From an uncultured Polaribacter sp. (GTDB lineage: Bacteria; Bacteroidota; Bacteroidia; Flavobacteriales; Flavobacteriaceae), in NCBI GenBank assembly GCA_943846595.1, contig OX044355.1, positions 124,001 through 188,000 of the forward strand: a DNA stretch of 64,000 nt, read 5' to 3'. The position numbers and the translations under genes are program-made. The notes beneath the pieces were generated by a model. That model did no database searches and had not been told where the DNA came from. It was given only the letters and a program-made list of their open reading frames with translations. Shown here one piece after another: positions 33,310 through 42,412 of this stretch (position 1 is its first letter; every line of letters begins with the position of its first letter).

Positions 33310-35988
33310 TTATTCAGTTATGTTTGGACTTAGCCATTGATGCGCTTCCTCTATGGATATATTTCTTCTTGTTGCGTAGTCTGTTAGTTGGTCTTTGGTT
33401 ATTTTTCCAAGGCCAAAATATTTTGCCTGTTCGTTTCCGAAATAATACCCGGAAACACTTGCAGCGGGCCACATTGCTAAACTATCGGTTAATTGCACAC
33501 CAATTCTTTCCTCCACATTTAGCAAGTCCCAAAGGGTTCTTTTTTCTAAATGATCTGGACAGGCTGGATAGCCCGGTGCTGGACGAATTCCCTTGTAGCG
33601 TTCTTTGATTAAATCTTTGTTGGAAAGAGCTTCATTGAAAGCATATCCCCAATGGTTGGTTCGTACTTCTTTGTGTAAATATTCTGCAAAGGCTTCTGCC
33701 AATCGATCGGCCAATGCTTTGATCATGATGGAATTGTAATCGTCATGATCAGCTTCATAAGCCTCCGCTAATTCTTTGGTTCCAAACCCCGTAGACACAC
33801 AAAAGGCGCCTATATAATCTTGAATTTTGATTTCTTTTGGAGCAATAAAATCTGCCAAAGCAAAAGAAGGAACTCCTTCTCTTTTCTTTAGTTGTTGGCG
33901 GAGTGATAAAAAGGTAAGGGTTTTTTCTTTTTCCGAAATCGATACTTCGATATCATCATCATTAATGGTGTTTGCTGGAAACAACCCAAAAACCGCGTTT
34001 GCTTTTAAGAGTTTCTCATCAAAAATTTTCGCGAGTAAAACTTTCGCATCTGCAAACAATTCGGTGGCTTGTTCTCCAACTACCTCGTCTGTTAAAATGT
34101 CTGGATATTTTCCATGCAAGTCCCAACTTCTAAAAAAGGGACTCCAATCGATAAAGTCTTCCAATTTGGTCAATTCAAAATCTTGCAATTCTTGAATTCC
34201 CAATTTTTTTGGTTTTACAATATTTGCAATTCCCCAATCGATTTTAAATTTTCGTTTTCGAGCTTCAGCGATCGAGATGTAGGTTTTGGATTTAGATCGA
34301 TCTAAAAACTTTTCTCTAAAAAGGGCATACTCTTCTCGAATCTGACTTTTGTAGATACCACTATCTTCTTTTAAGAGATTACCCACCACAGTTACAGCTC
34401 TTGAAGCATCGTTTACATGCACTACAGCGTTGGAGTAATTCGGTGCAATTTTAACTGAGGTATGGGCTTTTGAAGTAGTTGCACCACCGATCAATAAGGG
34501 TACAGAAAAGTTGTTTTTTTCCATTTCTTTGGACAAATACACCATTTCATCTAAGGAAGGTGTAATTAACCCACTCAAACCAATTGCATCTACATTTTCT
34601 TTTTTTGCCGTTTCAATAATCTTTTCTGGTGGTACCATCACCCCCAAATCAATGATTTCATAATTGTTACATCCCAAGACTACTGAAACAATATTTTTAC
34701 CAATATCATGGACATCCCCTTTTACAGTTGCCATTAAAATTTTTCCTGCAAATTCTTGTTTCCCATCTTTTTCTGCTTCAATAAATGGCTGTAAATAGGC
34801 CACGGCTTTTTTCATGACTCTTGCCGATTTTACTACTTGAGGCAAAAACATTTTTCCGCTCCCAAATAAGTCTCCAACCACATTCATTCCAATCATTAAA
34901 TTGCCTTCAATAACTTCAATCGGTTTTGCAGATTTTTGCCTCGCTTCTTCGATATCTTCTAAAATAAAAACATCAATTCCTTTCACTAAACTATGGGTAA
35001 TTCTTTCTTGAAGGGACCCATTTCGCCACTCCAAAACTTTGGTTTCACTTTCTTTTTTAGTCCCTTTTACCCGTTCTGCAATGTCCAGCAAACGCTCTGT
35101 GGCATCTTCTTTCCGATCTAACAAAACATCTTCTACGGCTTCTAGTAATTCTTTCGGAATTTGATCGTAAATTTCTAACATAGTTGGATTCACAATCCCC
35201 ATATTCATTCCATGTTGAATGGCATGGTATAAAAATGCCGAGTGCATAGCTTCTCGAACAGTATTGTTGCCTCGAAAAGAAAACGAAACATTACTTACCC
35301 CACCTGACACATTTGCACAGGGTAAATTTTCTCGAATCCACTTCGTTGCTTTGAAAAAATCTAAAGCATTTTTTCGATGTTCTTCCATCCCTGTTGCCAC
35401 AGGGAAGATATTGGGATCGAAGATGATATCTTCGGGTTTGAATTGTACTTTATTTACTAAAAGATGATAGGAACGTTCACAAATTTCAATTCTTCTTTGG
35501 TAGTTGTCTGCTTGCCCTTCCTCATCAAAGGCCATCACAATGACAGCTGCTCCATAGCGTTTTACCAATTTTGCCTGACGTAGGAATTCTGCTTCTCCTT
35601 CTTTTAAACTAATGGAGTTTACAACACATTTTCCTTGTGCAACTTGCAAGCCTGCTTCAATGATTTCCCATTTAGAACTGTCGATCATCAATGGAATTTT
35701 TGAAATATCCGGCTCAGACGCAATGAGATTTAAAAAGGTGGTCATGGCTTGCACACCATCCAACATTCCTTCGTCCATGTTGACGTCTAAAATTTGTGCC
35801 CCGCCTTCTACTTGATCTCTTGCTACTGATAATGCTTCTTCATATTTCTCTTCTTTTATTAAGCGAAGAAACTTTCTAGAGCCTGTTACATTTGTACGTT
35901 CACCAACGTTTATGAAGTTGCTGTTTTCCGATAGAATTAAGGGTTCTAAACCGGATAAGCTTAAGTATTTTTTACAATCACTTTTCAT
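33310..35988 (-). CDS. metH: Methionine synthase, pterin/B12/activation domains (MetH part 2)
   Basis: 892 residues carrying the last three MetH modules. The pterin-binding domain comes first ([30 protein letters not shown]). The cobalamin module has the cap and the B12-ligating [20 protein letters not shown] and [16 protein letters not shown]. The C-terminal AdoMet activation domain has [35 protein letters not shown]. The N-terminal homocysteine/zinc module is absent from this protein and is encoded by the adjacent upstream gene. The two proteins must act together to methylate homocysteine. This split is seen in other Bacteroidota. Confidence 0.95.
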   Translation of the reverse strand: MKSDCKKYLSLSGLEPLILSENSNFINVGERTNVTGSRKFLRLIKEEKYEEALSVARDQVEGGAQILDVNMDEGMLDGVQAMTTFLNLIASEPDISKIPLMIDSSKWEIIEAGLQVAQGKCVVNSISLKEGEAEFLRQAKLVKRYGAAVIVMAFDEEGQADNYQRRIEICERSYHLLVNKVQFKPEDIIFDPNIFPVATGMEEHRKNALDFFKATKWIRENLPCANVSGGVSNVSFSFRGNNTVREAMHSAFLYHAIQHGMNMGIVNPTMLEIYDQIPKELLEAVEDVLLDRKEDATERLLDIAERVKGTKKESETKVLEWRNGSLQERITHSLVKGIDVFILEDIEEARQKSAKPIEVIEGNLMIGMNVVGDLFGSGKMFLPQVVKSARVMKKAVAYLQPFIEAEKDGKQEFAGKILMATVKGDVHDIGKNIVSVVLGCNNYEIIDLGVMVPPEKIIETAKKENVDAIGLSGLITPSLDEMVYLSKEMEKNNFSVPLLIGGATTSKAHTSVKIAPNYSNAVVHVNDASRAVTVVGNLLKEDSGIYKSQIREEYALFREKFLDRSKSKTYISIAEARKRKFKIDWGIANIVKPKKLGIQELQDFELTKLEDFIDWSPFFRSWDLHGKYPDILTDEVVGEQATELFADAKVLLAKIFDEKLLKANAVFGLFPANTINDDDIEVSISEKEKTLTFLSLRQQLKKREGVPSFALADFIAPKEIKIQDYIGAFCVSTGFGTKELAEAYEADHDDYNSIMIKALADRLAEAFAEYLHKEVRTNHWGYAFNEALSNKDLIKERYKGIRPAPGYPACPDHLEKRTLWDLLNVEERIGVQLTDSLAMWPAASVSGYYFGNEQAKYFGLGKITKDQLTDYATRRNISIEEAHQWLSPNITE

Positions 35989-36984
35989 TTAAGATCCCAC
36001 TTTTCGAGGTTGATATTTTGCTGCAACTTCTGCGATTGCTTGGATATGTTCGGGACTAGTTCCACAACAACCGCCGATGATATTGACCAAATCATCTTTT
36101 AAATAACTTTCAATGAATGCTTGCATTTGTTTTGGCGTTTCGTCATACTCTCCGAAAGCATTCGGCAATCCTGCATTGGGATGTGCCGTTGTATAAAAAT
36201 CGGTATCTCTGGACAATCTACTTAAATAGGGTTGTAATTGCTGGGCACCTAAAGCACAATTAAACCCTACAGAAAATAGTGGTATGTGGGAAACTGAAGT
36301 TAAAAAAGCTTCGACGGTTTGTCCAGAAAGGGTTCTTCCTGAAGCATCGGTAATGGTGCCAGACACCATGATCGGAATTTTTATATTTCGTTCTTCTTTC
36401 ACTTCCTCAATCGCAAACAAAGCAGCTTTTGCATTGAGCGTATCAAAAATAGTTTCTACCAGCAACATATCTACACCTCCATCTAACAAGGCCTCCACTT
36501 GTTGCTTATAGGCAATACGTAATTCGTTAAATGTAATCGCTCTGTATTCAGGTCTGTTGACATCGGGAGACAAACTTGCGGTTCTGTTGGTAGGCCCTAT
36601 AGCTCCGGCTACAAAGCGTGGTTTGTGTGGTTCTTTTTCTGTGAATTCCTCTGCAATCTTTTTGGCGATTTTTGCAGATTGAAAATTAAGCTCATACACC
36701 AAGTTTTCCATTTGATAATCTGCCATGGCAATAGTAGTTCCTGAAAAAGTATTGGTTTCTACAATATCTGCACCTGCGGCAAAATACTTTGCATGGATAC
36801 TTTCAATGGCTTCGGGTTGTGTGAGTGACAACAAATCATTATTTCCTTGTAATGGACTTGGATAGTCTTTAAAGCGTTCGCCTCTAAAATCTGCTTCTGT
36901 AAATTGATACTGTTGCAGCATGGTTCCCATGGCACCATCGAGCACTAAAATTCTTTTTTGCACTTCTTTATAAATATCAGGCAT
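35989..36984 (-). CDS. Methionine synthase, homocysteine-binding domain (MetH part 1)
   Basis: 331 residues equal to the first module of MetH. It starts KRILVLDGAMGTMLQQYQF and contains the zinc ligands C in VGFNCALGAQQL and CC in IIGGCCGTSPEHI, which bind homocysteine thiolate. Its stop codon directly abuts the start of part 2, and its start overlaps metZ by 8 nt. Together with part 2 it reconstitutes a full MetH. Alone it could resemble betaine- or S-methylmethionine-homocysteine methyltransferases, but the neighbour makes the MetH role clear. Confidence 0.93.
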   Translation of the reverse strand: MPDIYKEVQKRILVLDGAMGTMLQQYQFTEADFRGERFKDYPSPLQGNNDLLSLTQPEAIESIHAKYFAAGADIVETNTFSGTTIAMADYQMENLVYELNFQSAKIAKKIAEEFTEKEPHKPRFVAGAIGPTNRTASLSPDVNRPEYRAITFNELRIAYKQQVEALLDGGVDMLLVETIFDTLNAKAALFAIEEVKEERNIKIPIMVSGTITDASGRTLSGQTVEAFLTSVSHIPLFSVGFNCALGAQQLQPYLSRLSRDTDFYTTAHPNAGLPNAFGEYDETPKQMQAFIESYLKDDLVNIIGGCCGTSPEHIQAIAEVAAKYQPRKVGS

Positions 36985-38149
36985 CTTCCAAAGCTTGTTT
37001 TAAATCCTTGATAATATCATCTATATTTTCCAATCCAACAGAAACCCTTACCAAACCATCTGTAATTCCAACTTCTAGTCGATCTTCTTCCGATAATCTT
37101 CCATGCGTAGTACTCGCAGGATGCGTAACAATAGTTCTCGTATCCCCCAGATTGGCAGAAAGCGAACACATTTTTATTTTATTCAAAAAGGTTCTTCCTG
37201 CCGTAATGCCGCCTTTCAACTCAAAGGCAACCACATTTCCTCCTAATTTCATTTGTTTTTTGGCAACATCATATTGAGGATGCGATTTTAAAAAGGGATA
37301 TTTCACCAATTGAATCGATTGTTCTTGCTGGAGAAATTCGGCAACGTTCAAAGCATTTTCACAATGCTTTTCGACTCTGACTGCCAAGGTTTCTAAACTT
37401 TTAGACAAGACCCAAGCATTAAAAGGAGACATGGCAGGACCTGTATTTCTTGCGAAAAGATAAATCTCACGCATCAATTCTTTGTTTCCAACGGTAACAC
37501 CTCCCAATACTCTTCCTTGCCCATCAATGAGTTTTGTTGCGGAATGAATGACCAAATCGGCTCCAAAATCGATGGGTTTTTGCACATAGGGAGTCGCAAA
37601 ACAATTGTCTACGATAAAAATAAGACCGTGTTTTTTGGCCAATGCGCCTAAAACTGCTAAATCTAAAATATCAACGGCTGGGTTAGTAGGCGTTTCTATG
37701 TATAAAATCTTGGTGTTTTCTTGAATCAAACTTTCCACCAAATCAACCTCATCTACTTTAAAATAGGAAGTTTCTATATTCCATTTTGGTAAAAACTTTG
37801 TAAACATGCTGTGTGTAGAACCAAAAACAGAACGACAAGAAACCACATGATTACCAGCATTTAATAGCGCTGCAAATGTTGAAAAAATAGCAGACATGCC
37901 GGTTGCAAAAGCATATCCAGCTTCCGCGCCTTCCATCGCTACAATTTTATCTACAAATTCTGATGTGTTTGGATTGGTAAAACGACTGTATAGATTTCGT
38001 TCTTTTTCTTCTGCAAAAGAAGCTCTCATTTCTTCGGCATCTTCAAATACAAAACTCGATGTTAGGTACAAAGGCGTCGAATGTTCCTGGTATTGAGACC
38101 GTTCGGTTTGTGTTCTTATCGCGTTTGTTTCAAAATTAAACTCTTCCAT
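36977..38149 (-). CDS. metZ: O-succinyl/acetylhomoserine sulfhydrylase-type PLP enzyme
   Basis: 390-residue Cys/Met-metabolism PLP enzyme. The Schiff-base lysine is K206 in VIHSATKLIDGQGRVLGG, the cofactor-ring aspartate is D181 in FIVDNCFATP, and the phosphate contact is Y54-x-R56 in YSRFTNPNTSE. The SATKLIDGQGRV signature is closest to MetZ (O-succinylhomoserine sulfhydrylase), although the neighbouring MetX-type acyltransferase may supply the acyl-homoserine. It incorporates sulfide to give homocysteine. Cystathionine gamma-synthase is the alternative. Third gene of the SAM-I-controlled operon. Confidence 0.85.
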   Translation of the reverse strand: MEEFNFETNAIRTQTERSQYQEHSTPLYLTSSFVFEDAEEMRASFAEEKERNLYSRFTNPNTSEFVDKIVAMEGAEAGYAFATGMSAIFSTFAALLNAGNHVVSCRSVFGSTHSMFTKFLPKWNIETSYFKVDEVDLVESLIQENTKILYIETPTNPAVDILDLAVLGALAKKHGLIFIVDNCFATPYVQKPIDFGADLVIHSATKLIDGQGRVLGGVTVGNKELMREIYLFARNTGPAMSPFNAWVLSKSLETLAVRVEKHCENALNVAEFLQQEQSIQLVKYPFLKSHPQYDVAKKQMKLGGNVVAFELKGGITAGRTFLNKIKMCSLSANLGDTRTIVTHPASTTHGRLSEEDRLEVGITDGLVRVSVGLENIDDIIKDLKQALEDA

Positions 38150-38152
38150 TGT

Positions 38153-39163
38153 TTATAATGTTGCAGTTTTTAAGACTGAATTGGTCTTAAAAATAGGTTC
38201 AATAATTGTTGCCAACTGCTCAAATTCAATGAGAAAAGCATCATGCCCATGCATTGATTTTATTTCAGAATAGGCAATGTTCTTTTTCACTTTAAATAAG
38301 GCAATGAATGTGTGTAGATTTTCTTCAGCGGTGAAAAATAAATCCGAATCTACACTCACCATGTGAATGCTACTTTTAATCGTACTTAACGTGTTTATAC
38401 TCGATTCGTTTTCTTTGGTGACATCGATTGATTTCAACAAATGATTCATCAATTTATAAGCAGACAATTGAAATCTTTTTTGCAATTTTTTCCCGTGATG
38501 CAACAACCAACTCTCAATATTAAAAATCTTCAAATCAGTATTCTTTGTTCTATTGAAGCGTTTGTTAAAGGATGCTGGTGTTCTGTACAATAACATAGCA
38601 TGCATTCTTGCATCGTGAATTGGATTGGACGAGTTATTTAAAAATTGCTCTTGAATTTTACAATTGGCAATCAACCAATCTGTAGCTCTAAAGTCGGATG
38701 CAATCGGAATTAAATGTATACAAATGGTTGGATGTAAAACAGCCATCTGCCAAGCTATACCTCCCCCCAAAGAGCCTCCAATAATCGCAAATAGTTGGTT
38801 AATTTTTAATTTTTCGAGTCCGACTAAGAAAAGTTTCGCAATGTCTTTTGCAATAAAATTTTGATAGTTCTCAATCAAAAAACCATCATAACCATTTCCT
38901 GGGATATTGAAGGCTAAAATGGTATATTGGTTGGTATCAATCGCTTTTCCGGGACCAATTAAATCTTTCCACCATCCCTTTTCACCACACACATTTGAAT
39001 TTCCAGTTAAAGCATGATTTACTAAAACAATTGGCGCTTCAAATAAAGGCTGACCAAAAAGTTGGTAAGACAATTCTATAGAAATTGCCTTACCTCTTTC
39101 TGTGATAAAATGATCAATTGGTATTTTTTGTAGTGTCGGTTTCACTTGGTGTTTATTAAACAA
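38153..39163 (-). CDS. metX: Homoserine O-acetyltransferase-type alpha/beta hydrolase
   Basis: 336 residues. Catalytic triad candidates are Ser131 in IIGGSLGGGIAW (family norm GGSMGG), Asp in SVDSDLFFTAEE near 275, and His in MHGHDAFLIEF near 308. The oxyanion region VNHALTGNSNV and FNIPGNGYDG also match MetX. It acylates homoserine, the first committed step of methionine synthesis, and feeds the flanking MetY and MetZ enzymes. A homoserine dehydrogenase gene, often present in this cluster in relatives, is absent here. Confidence 0.88.
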   Translation of the reverse strand: MFNKHQVKPTLQKIPIDHFITERGKAISIELSYQLFGQPLFEAPIVLVNHALTGNSNVCGEKGWWKDLIGPGKAIDTNQYTILAFNIPGNGYDGFLIENYQNFIAKDIAKLFLVGLEKLKINQLFAIIGGSLGGGIAWQMAVLHPTICIHLIPIASDFRATDWLIANCKIQEQFLNNSSNPIHDARMHAMLLYRTPASFNKRFNRTKNTDLKIFNIESWLLHHGKKLQKRFQLSAYKLMNHLLKSIDVTKENESSINTLSTIKSSIHMVSVDSDLFFTAEENLHTFIALFKVKKNIAYSEIKSMHGHDAFLIEFEQLATIIEPIFKTNSVLKTATL

Positions 39164-39167
39164 TAAA

Positions 39168-40448
39168 TTATACTGAAATGGTTGAAAAAGCAGCTTTTAA
39201 ATCGGTTTTTAAATCTTCTACATCCTCGATACCAACAGACAAGCGAATTAAATCTTTAGTAACACCAGCACTTTCTTGTTCTACTTCTGATAACTGTTGG
39301 TGCGTGGTACTTGCTGGATGGATAATGAGTGATTTGGTATCTCCAATATTTGCTAATAATGAAAATACTTTGGTCGCATCTGCAATCGATTTTGCAGATT
39401 CATATCCGCCTTTGGTTCCAAAAGTGACGATTCCACTCTGTCCGTTTGGTAAATATTTATCTGCTAATGATTTGTACTTACTACTTTCTAAACCTGGATA
39501 GTTTACCCAAGCAACTTCTTCTTGTGCCTCCAACCATGTTGCCAATGCTAAAGCATTTTTTGAATGTTGTTGAATTCGAACGGATAATGTTTCCAATCCT
39601 TGTATAATATGAAATGCGTTGGTGGGACTTAATGCGCCTCCAAAATCACGCAACCCTTCTAAAATTAACTTAAATATGAAAGAGGAAGCTCCTAAGGTTT
39701 CATAGTATTTCAATCCATGATACCCAGCAGATGGTTCTGTAAATTCTGGAAATTTCCCACTTGACCAATCGAAGGTTCCTGCATCTACAATGGCACCTCC
39801 TAAAGAGTTTCCTTGTCCGCCAATGTATTTTGTTAAGGAATGAATTACTATATCCGCACCGTGTTTAATCGGATTTAGCAATACTGGGGTTGCAACGGTA
39901 TTGTCTACAATAAAAGGAACTTTTGCTTCCTTAGCGTGCTTTGATATTTCTTCTAAATCTAAAACATCGAGTTTAGGGTTCCCTAATGATTCTACAAAGA
40001 AGGCTCTGGTGTTTTCTTGCACTGCTGCTTCAAAATTTGCTGGACTGGATGCATCTACAAACGTTGTTGTAATACCAAACCTCTGCAAAGTAACACTTAA
40101 GAGATTGTAAGTCCCTCCATATAAACTACTGGAAGCGACAATATGATCTCCTGCCTTCAAAAGGGTAAGAAGCCCGGTTGCAATTGCGGCAGTCCCTGAT
40201 GCAAAAACGACAGCACCAATACCCCCTTCAATGGCTGCCAAACGGTCTTGTAGGATTTGATTTGTAGGATTGTTCAAACGGGTGTAAATAAACCCTAATT
40301 CTTTTAATGAAAAAAGATTTGCCGCATGTTCTGAATTGTTGAAAACATACGAAGTAGTTTGATAAATAGGAACAGCTCTTGCACCTCCATTTTCTTTGGT
40401 GTCGTGACCAACGTGCAACGCTTGGGTTGCTAATTTTTGTGTACTCAT
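39168..40448 (-). CDS. metY: O-acetylhomoserine sulfhydrylase
   Basis: 426 residues, the longer MetY-type member of the Cys/Met PLP family. The Schiff-base lysine is K207 in VIHSLTKYIGGQGNSLGG, the ring aspartate D182 in FIVDNTVATP, and the phosphate contact Y55-x-R57 in YTRLNNPTNQ. The insertion around SSGKFPEFTEPSAGYHGLKYYETLG is typical of MetY. It makes homocysteine from O-acetylhomoserine and sulfide. First gene of the methionine operon, directly downstream of a SAM-I riboswitch. Confidence 0.92.
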   Translation of the reverse strand: MSTQKLATQALHVGHDTKENGGARAVPIYQTTSYVFNNSEHAANLFSLKELGFIYTRLNNPTNQILQDRLAAIEGGIGAVVFASGTAAIATGLLTLLKAGDHIVASSSLYGGTYNLLSVTLQRFGITTTFVDASSPANFEAAVQENTRAFFVESLGNPKLDVLDLEEISKHAKEAKVPFIVDNTVATPVLLNPIKHGADIVIHSLTKYIGGQGNSLGGAIVDAGTFDWSSGKFPEFTEPSAGYHGLKYYETLGASSFIFKLILEGLRDFGGALSPTNAFHIIQGLETLSVRIQQHSKNALALATWLEAQEEVAWVNYPGLESSKYKSLADKYLPNGQSGIVTFGTKGGYESAKSIADATKVFSLLANIGDTKSLIIHPASTTHQQLSEVEQESAGVTKDLIRLSVGIEDVEDLKTDLKAAFSTISV

Positions 40449-40574
40449 TTTTCTAATTTTTTTGAGTTAATAAAAGATTAAACCAAAAGCCAAATGCATC
40501 AATTATTGATGTATTAAAATAGAAAAATGTTAAAAAGAAAAAATAGAAAATTCCAGGATGAAAAATTCTCTTTT

Positions 40575-40681
40575 GTTATCTATCCATTGTTTTTAAGCTT
40601 GGGTAGAATTTAGCACCTTCTCTATTTCTAAAGGGTTGCTAAGGCTTCACAGGGTCTAATCCCTCCACCTTTCTTGATAAC
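40575..40681 (-). ncRNA. SAM-I (S-box) riboswitch of the methionine operon
   Basis: 107 nt on the minus strand. P1 pairs GTTATC (40681-40676) with GATAAC (40580-40575). The conserved core reads AAGAAAGGTGGAGGGATTAG, then GAAGCCTTAGCAACC, then AAGGTGCTAAATTC and ends GGATAGATAAC, matching the S-box consensus of GGTGGAGGGA, GCAACC and GGTGCTAA blocks. It lies 127 nt upstream of metY. I found no convincing intrinsic terminator after it, so control may be translational or use a weaker structure. It should lower expression of the methionine genes when SAM is plentiful. Confidence 0.93.
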
Positions 40682-40711
40682 ATTTCAATAAATTATTGAA
40701 CTTTGTGAGTA

Positions 40712-40719
40712 CAAATATA
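40712..40719 (-). promoter_or_regulatory. -7 box of the methionine operon
   Basis: TATATTTG matches TAnnTTTG. It predicts a transcript start near 40708, about 27 nt before the riboswitch P1. Confidence 0.6.
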
Positions 40720-40886
40720 GGGGCATAAAAATTTAATTTCCTAATACTTTTTCATTTTTTTTTCATTTTTAACAAATTCAGAAATAAAGAATCTTCTTAT
40801 TACAGAATTCCTATTTTAAGAACAAGGAATGCTTTTCTTTTATTGAAAAAAGAATTTACAAGAAAAATAAATGTTTAAAATTCGTA

Positions 40887-40915
40887 TTGGTTTTTAAAAT
40901 TTAACTGTAACTTTG
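40887..40915 (+). promoter_or_regulatory. Promoter of metK
   Basis: TTGG (40887-40890) and TAACTTTG (40908-40915), 17 bp apart. The start near 40919 places the SAM-II-like element at the very 5' end of the transcript. Confidence 0.55.
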
Positions 40916-40926
40916 CAGCTGAATTT

Positions 40927-41008
40927 AAGAGGAAAAATTTGAACTGATTGCAACCTCTTTGTTGAAAATTGTGAAAACAACCTCAACATAACAAAATGCT
41001 AAAGCAGT
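40927..41008 (+). ncRNA. SAM-II-like riboswitch upstream of metK
   Basis: P1 pairs AAGAGG (40927-40932) with CCTCTT (40954-40959). Its loop ATTTGAACTGATTGCAA closely follows the SAM-II aptamer loop (ATTTAACC-GTATTGCAA in the well-known metX example). Downstream is the conserved GCTAAA (40998-41003). ACTG in the loop (40943-40946) can pair with CAGT (41005-41008) as the pseudoknot. An extra 6-bp stem, TGTTGA/TCAACA (40960-40965 / 40983-40988), is inserted between the two halves. The gene controlled is metK, which makes SAM. The family is called from remembered consensus and pairing, not a covariance search; the related SAM-V class is an alternative. Confidence 0.75.
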
Positions 41009-41028
41009 AATTCCTACTCCTTTTAGCA
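40997..41028 (+). promoter_or_regulatory. Hairpin competing with the metK riboswitch pseudoknot
   Basis: TGCTAAAG (40997-41004) can pair with CTTTTAGCA (41020-41028, one bulge). This would hide the GCTAAA/CAGT segment needed for the SAM-II-like pseudoknot, making it a candidate expression platform. There is no immediate T tract; a T-rich stretch follows about 15 nt later. Confidence 0.45.
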
Positions 41029-41073
41029 CCCCTGCAATCCATTTTTATTTTTTTCTATCATAAAAAACAAGTT

Positions 41074-42330
41074 ATGTCATATTTATTTACCTCAGAAAGT
41101 GTTTCTGAAGGACACCCAGACAAAGTTGCAGATCAAATTTCTGATGCTTTAATTGATAATTTTTTAGCCTTTGATCCAACTTCAAAAGTAGCTTGTGAAA
41201 CCCTAGTTACAACAGGTCAGGTTTTTTTGGCAGGTGAAGTAAAATCTAAAACCTATTTGGATGTTCAGAAAATAGCAAGAGATGTCGTCAATAAAATTGG
41301 ATATACAAAAAGTGCTTATATGTTCGACGGAAATTCATGTGGAGTACTTTCTGCAATTCATGAACAATCGCCAGATATCAATCAAGGTGTAGACAAAGCA
41401 AACCCAGAAGAACAAGGTGCAGGAGATCAAGGAATGATGTTTGGATATGCAACAGATGAAACCGAAAACTACATGCCGTTGGCCTTGGAACTTTCCCACA
41501 GATTGTTGACTGAATTGGCCGCATTGCGAAGAGAAAATAAAGACATTACTTACTTAAGACCCGATGCAAAGTCGCAGGTTACAATTGAATACTCTGATGA
41601 TAATATTCCACAAAGAATTGATGCCATTGTGGTGTCTACTCAGCATGATGATTTTGACTCGTCTGACAAAGCAATGTTAGCAAAAATTAAAAATGATATT
41701 GTTTCCATTTTAATTCCTAGAGTGGTTGCAAAATTACCAGCACACATACAAAGGCTATTTACTAACGACATTACCTATCACATCAATCCAACAGGTGTTT
41801 TTGTGATTGGAGGACCGCATGGGGATACCGGATTGACAGGTCGTAAAATTATTGTGGACACCTACGGAGGAAAAGGGGCCCATGGTGGTGGTGCTTTTTC
41901 AGGAAAAGATCCTAGTAAGGTAGATCGTTCTGGTGCCTATGCAACAAGACATATTGCTAAAAACTTAGTGGCGGCTGGATTGTGTAAAGAGGTGTTGGTA
42001 CAAGTTTCCTATGCTATTGGTGTTGCAAAACCAACGAGTATTAATGTGGAAACCTATGGGACTGCCAAGGTAGATTTAACGGATGGAGCCATTAGTAAAA
42101 TTGTAGAATCTATTTTTGACATGCGTCCTTATTTTATTGAGAAGCGTTTAAAGTTAAGAGCGCCTATTTATTCAGAGACGGCTGCTTATGGTCATATGGG
42201 AAGAACTCCAGAAGTAAAAACAGTTACATTTACAAACCCAATGGGCGAAACAGTTTCACAAGAAATAGAAACGTTTACCTGGGAGAAATTAGATTTTGTA
42301 GACAACATAAAAGAGGCTTTTAATATCTAA
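41074..42330 (+). CDS. metK: S-adenosylmethionine synthetase
   Basis: Makes SAM from methionine and ATP. 418 residues. The ATP/metal motifs [13 protein letters not shown] (13-25) and [15 protein letters not shown] (about 115-130), and the phosphate loop [20 protein letters not shown] (about 250-270), are all present. Slightly longer than the enterobacterial enzyme, as usual in Bacteroidota. It is transcribed divergently from the methionine operon and preceded by a SAM-II-like element, so both supply and use of methionine appear to be SAM-controlled by different RNA classes. A strong terminator follows. Confidence 0.97.
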   Translation: MSYLFTSESVSEGHPDKVADQISDALIDNFLAFDPTSKVACETLVTTGQVFLAGEVKSKTYLDVQKIARDVVNKIGYTKSAYMFDGNSCGVLSAIHEQSPDINQGVDKANPEEQGAGDQGMMFGYATDETENYMPLALELSHRLLTELAALRRENKDITYLRPDAKSQVTIEYSDDNIPQRIDAIVVSTQHDDFDSSDKAMLAKIKNDIVSILIPRVVAKLPAHIQRLFTNDITYHINPTGVFVIGGPHGDTGLTGRKIIVDTYGGKGAHGGGAFSGKDPSKVDRSGAYATRHIAKNLVAAGLCKEVLVQVSYAIGVAKPTSINVETYGTAKVDLTDGAISKIVESIFDMRPYFIEKRLKLRAPIYSETAAYGHMGRTPEVKTVTFTNPMGETVSQEIETFTWEKLDFVDNIKEAFNI

Positions 42331-42360
42331 TTTTGACATAAAAAATTAGTTTCATAAAAC

Positions 42361-42392
42361 AAAAAAGGACTCCGTTAATTGAGTCCTTTTTT
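42361..42392. terminator. Bidirectional terminator after metK
   Basis: 12-bp stem AAAAAAGGACTC (42361-42372) / GAGTCCTTTTTT (42381-42392), 8-nt loop. It serves metK on + and the converging outer-membrane gene on -. Confidence 0.8.
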
Positions 42393-42412
42393 ATTTGGTT
42401 TGTCTTCTTTTA

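Noticed and set aside
33827..34305. Antisense frames inside metH
   Set aside because: Low-complexity Ser/Phe-rich translations with no start context; the opposite strand is clearly coding.
40483..40520. ATACATCAA/TTGATGCAT hairpin between the SAM-I riboswitch and metY
   Set aside because: Contains a mismatch and is not followed by a T run; not supported as the expression platform.
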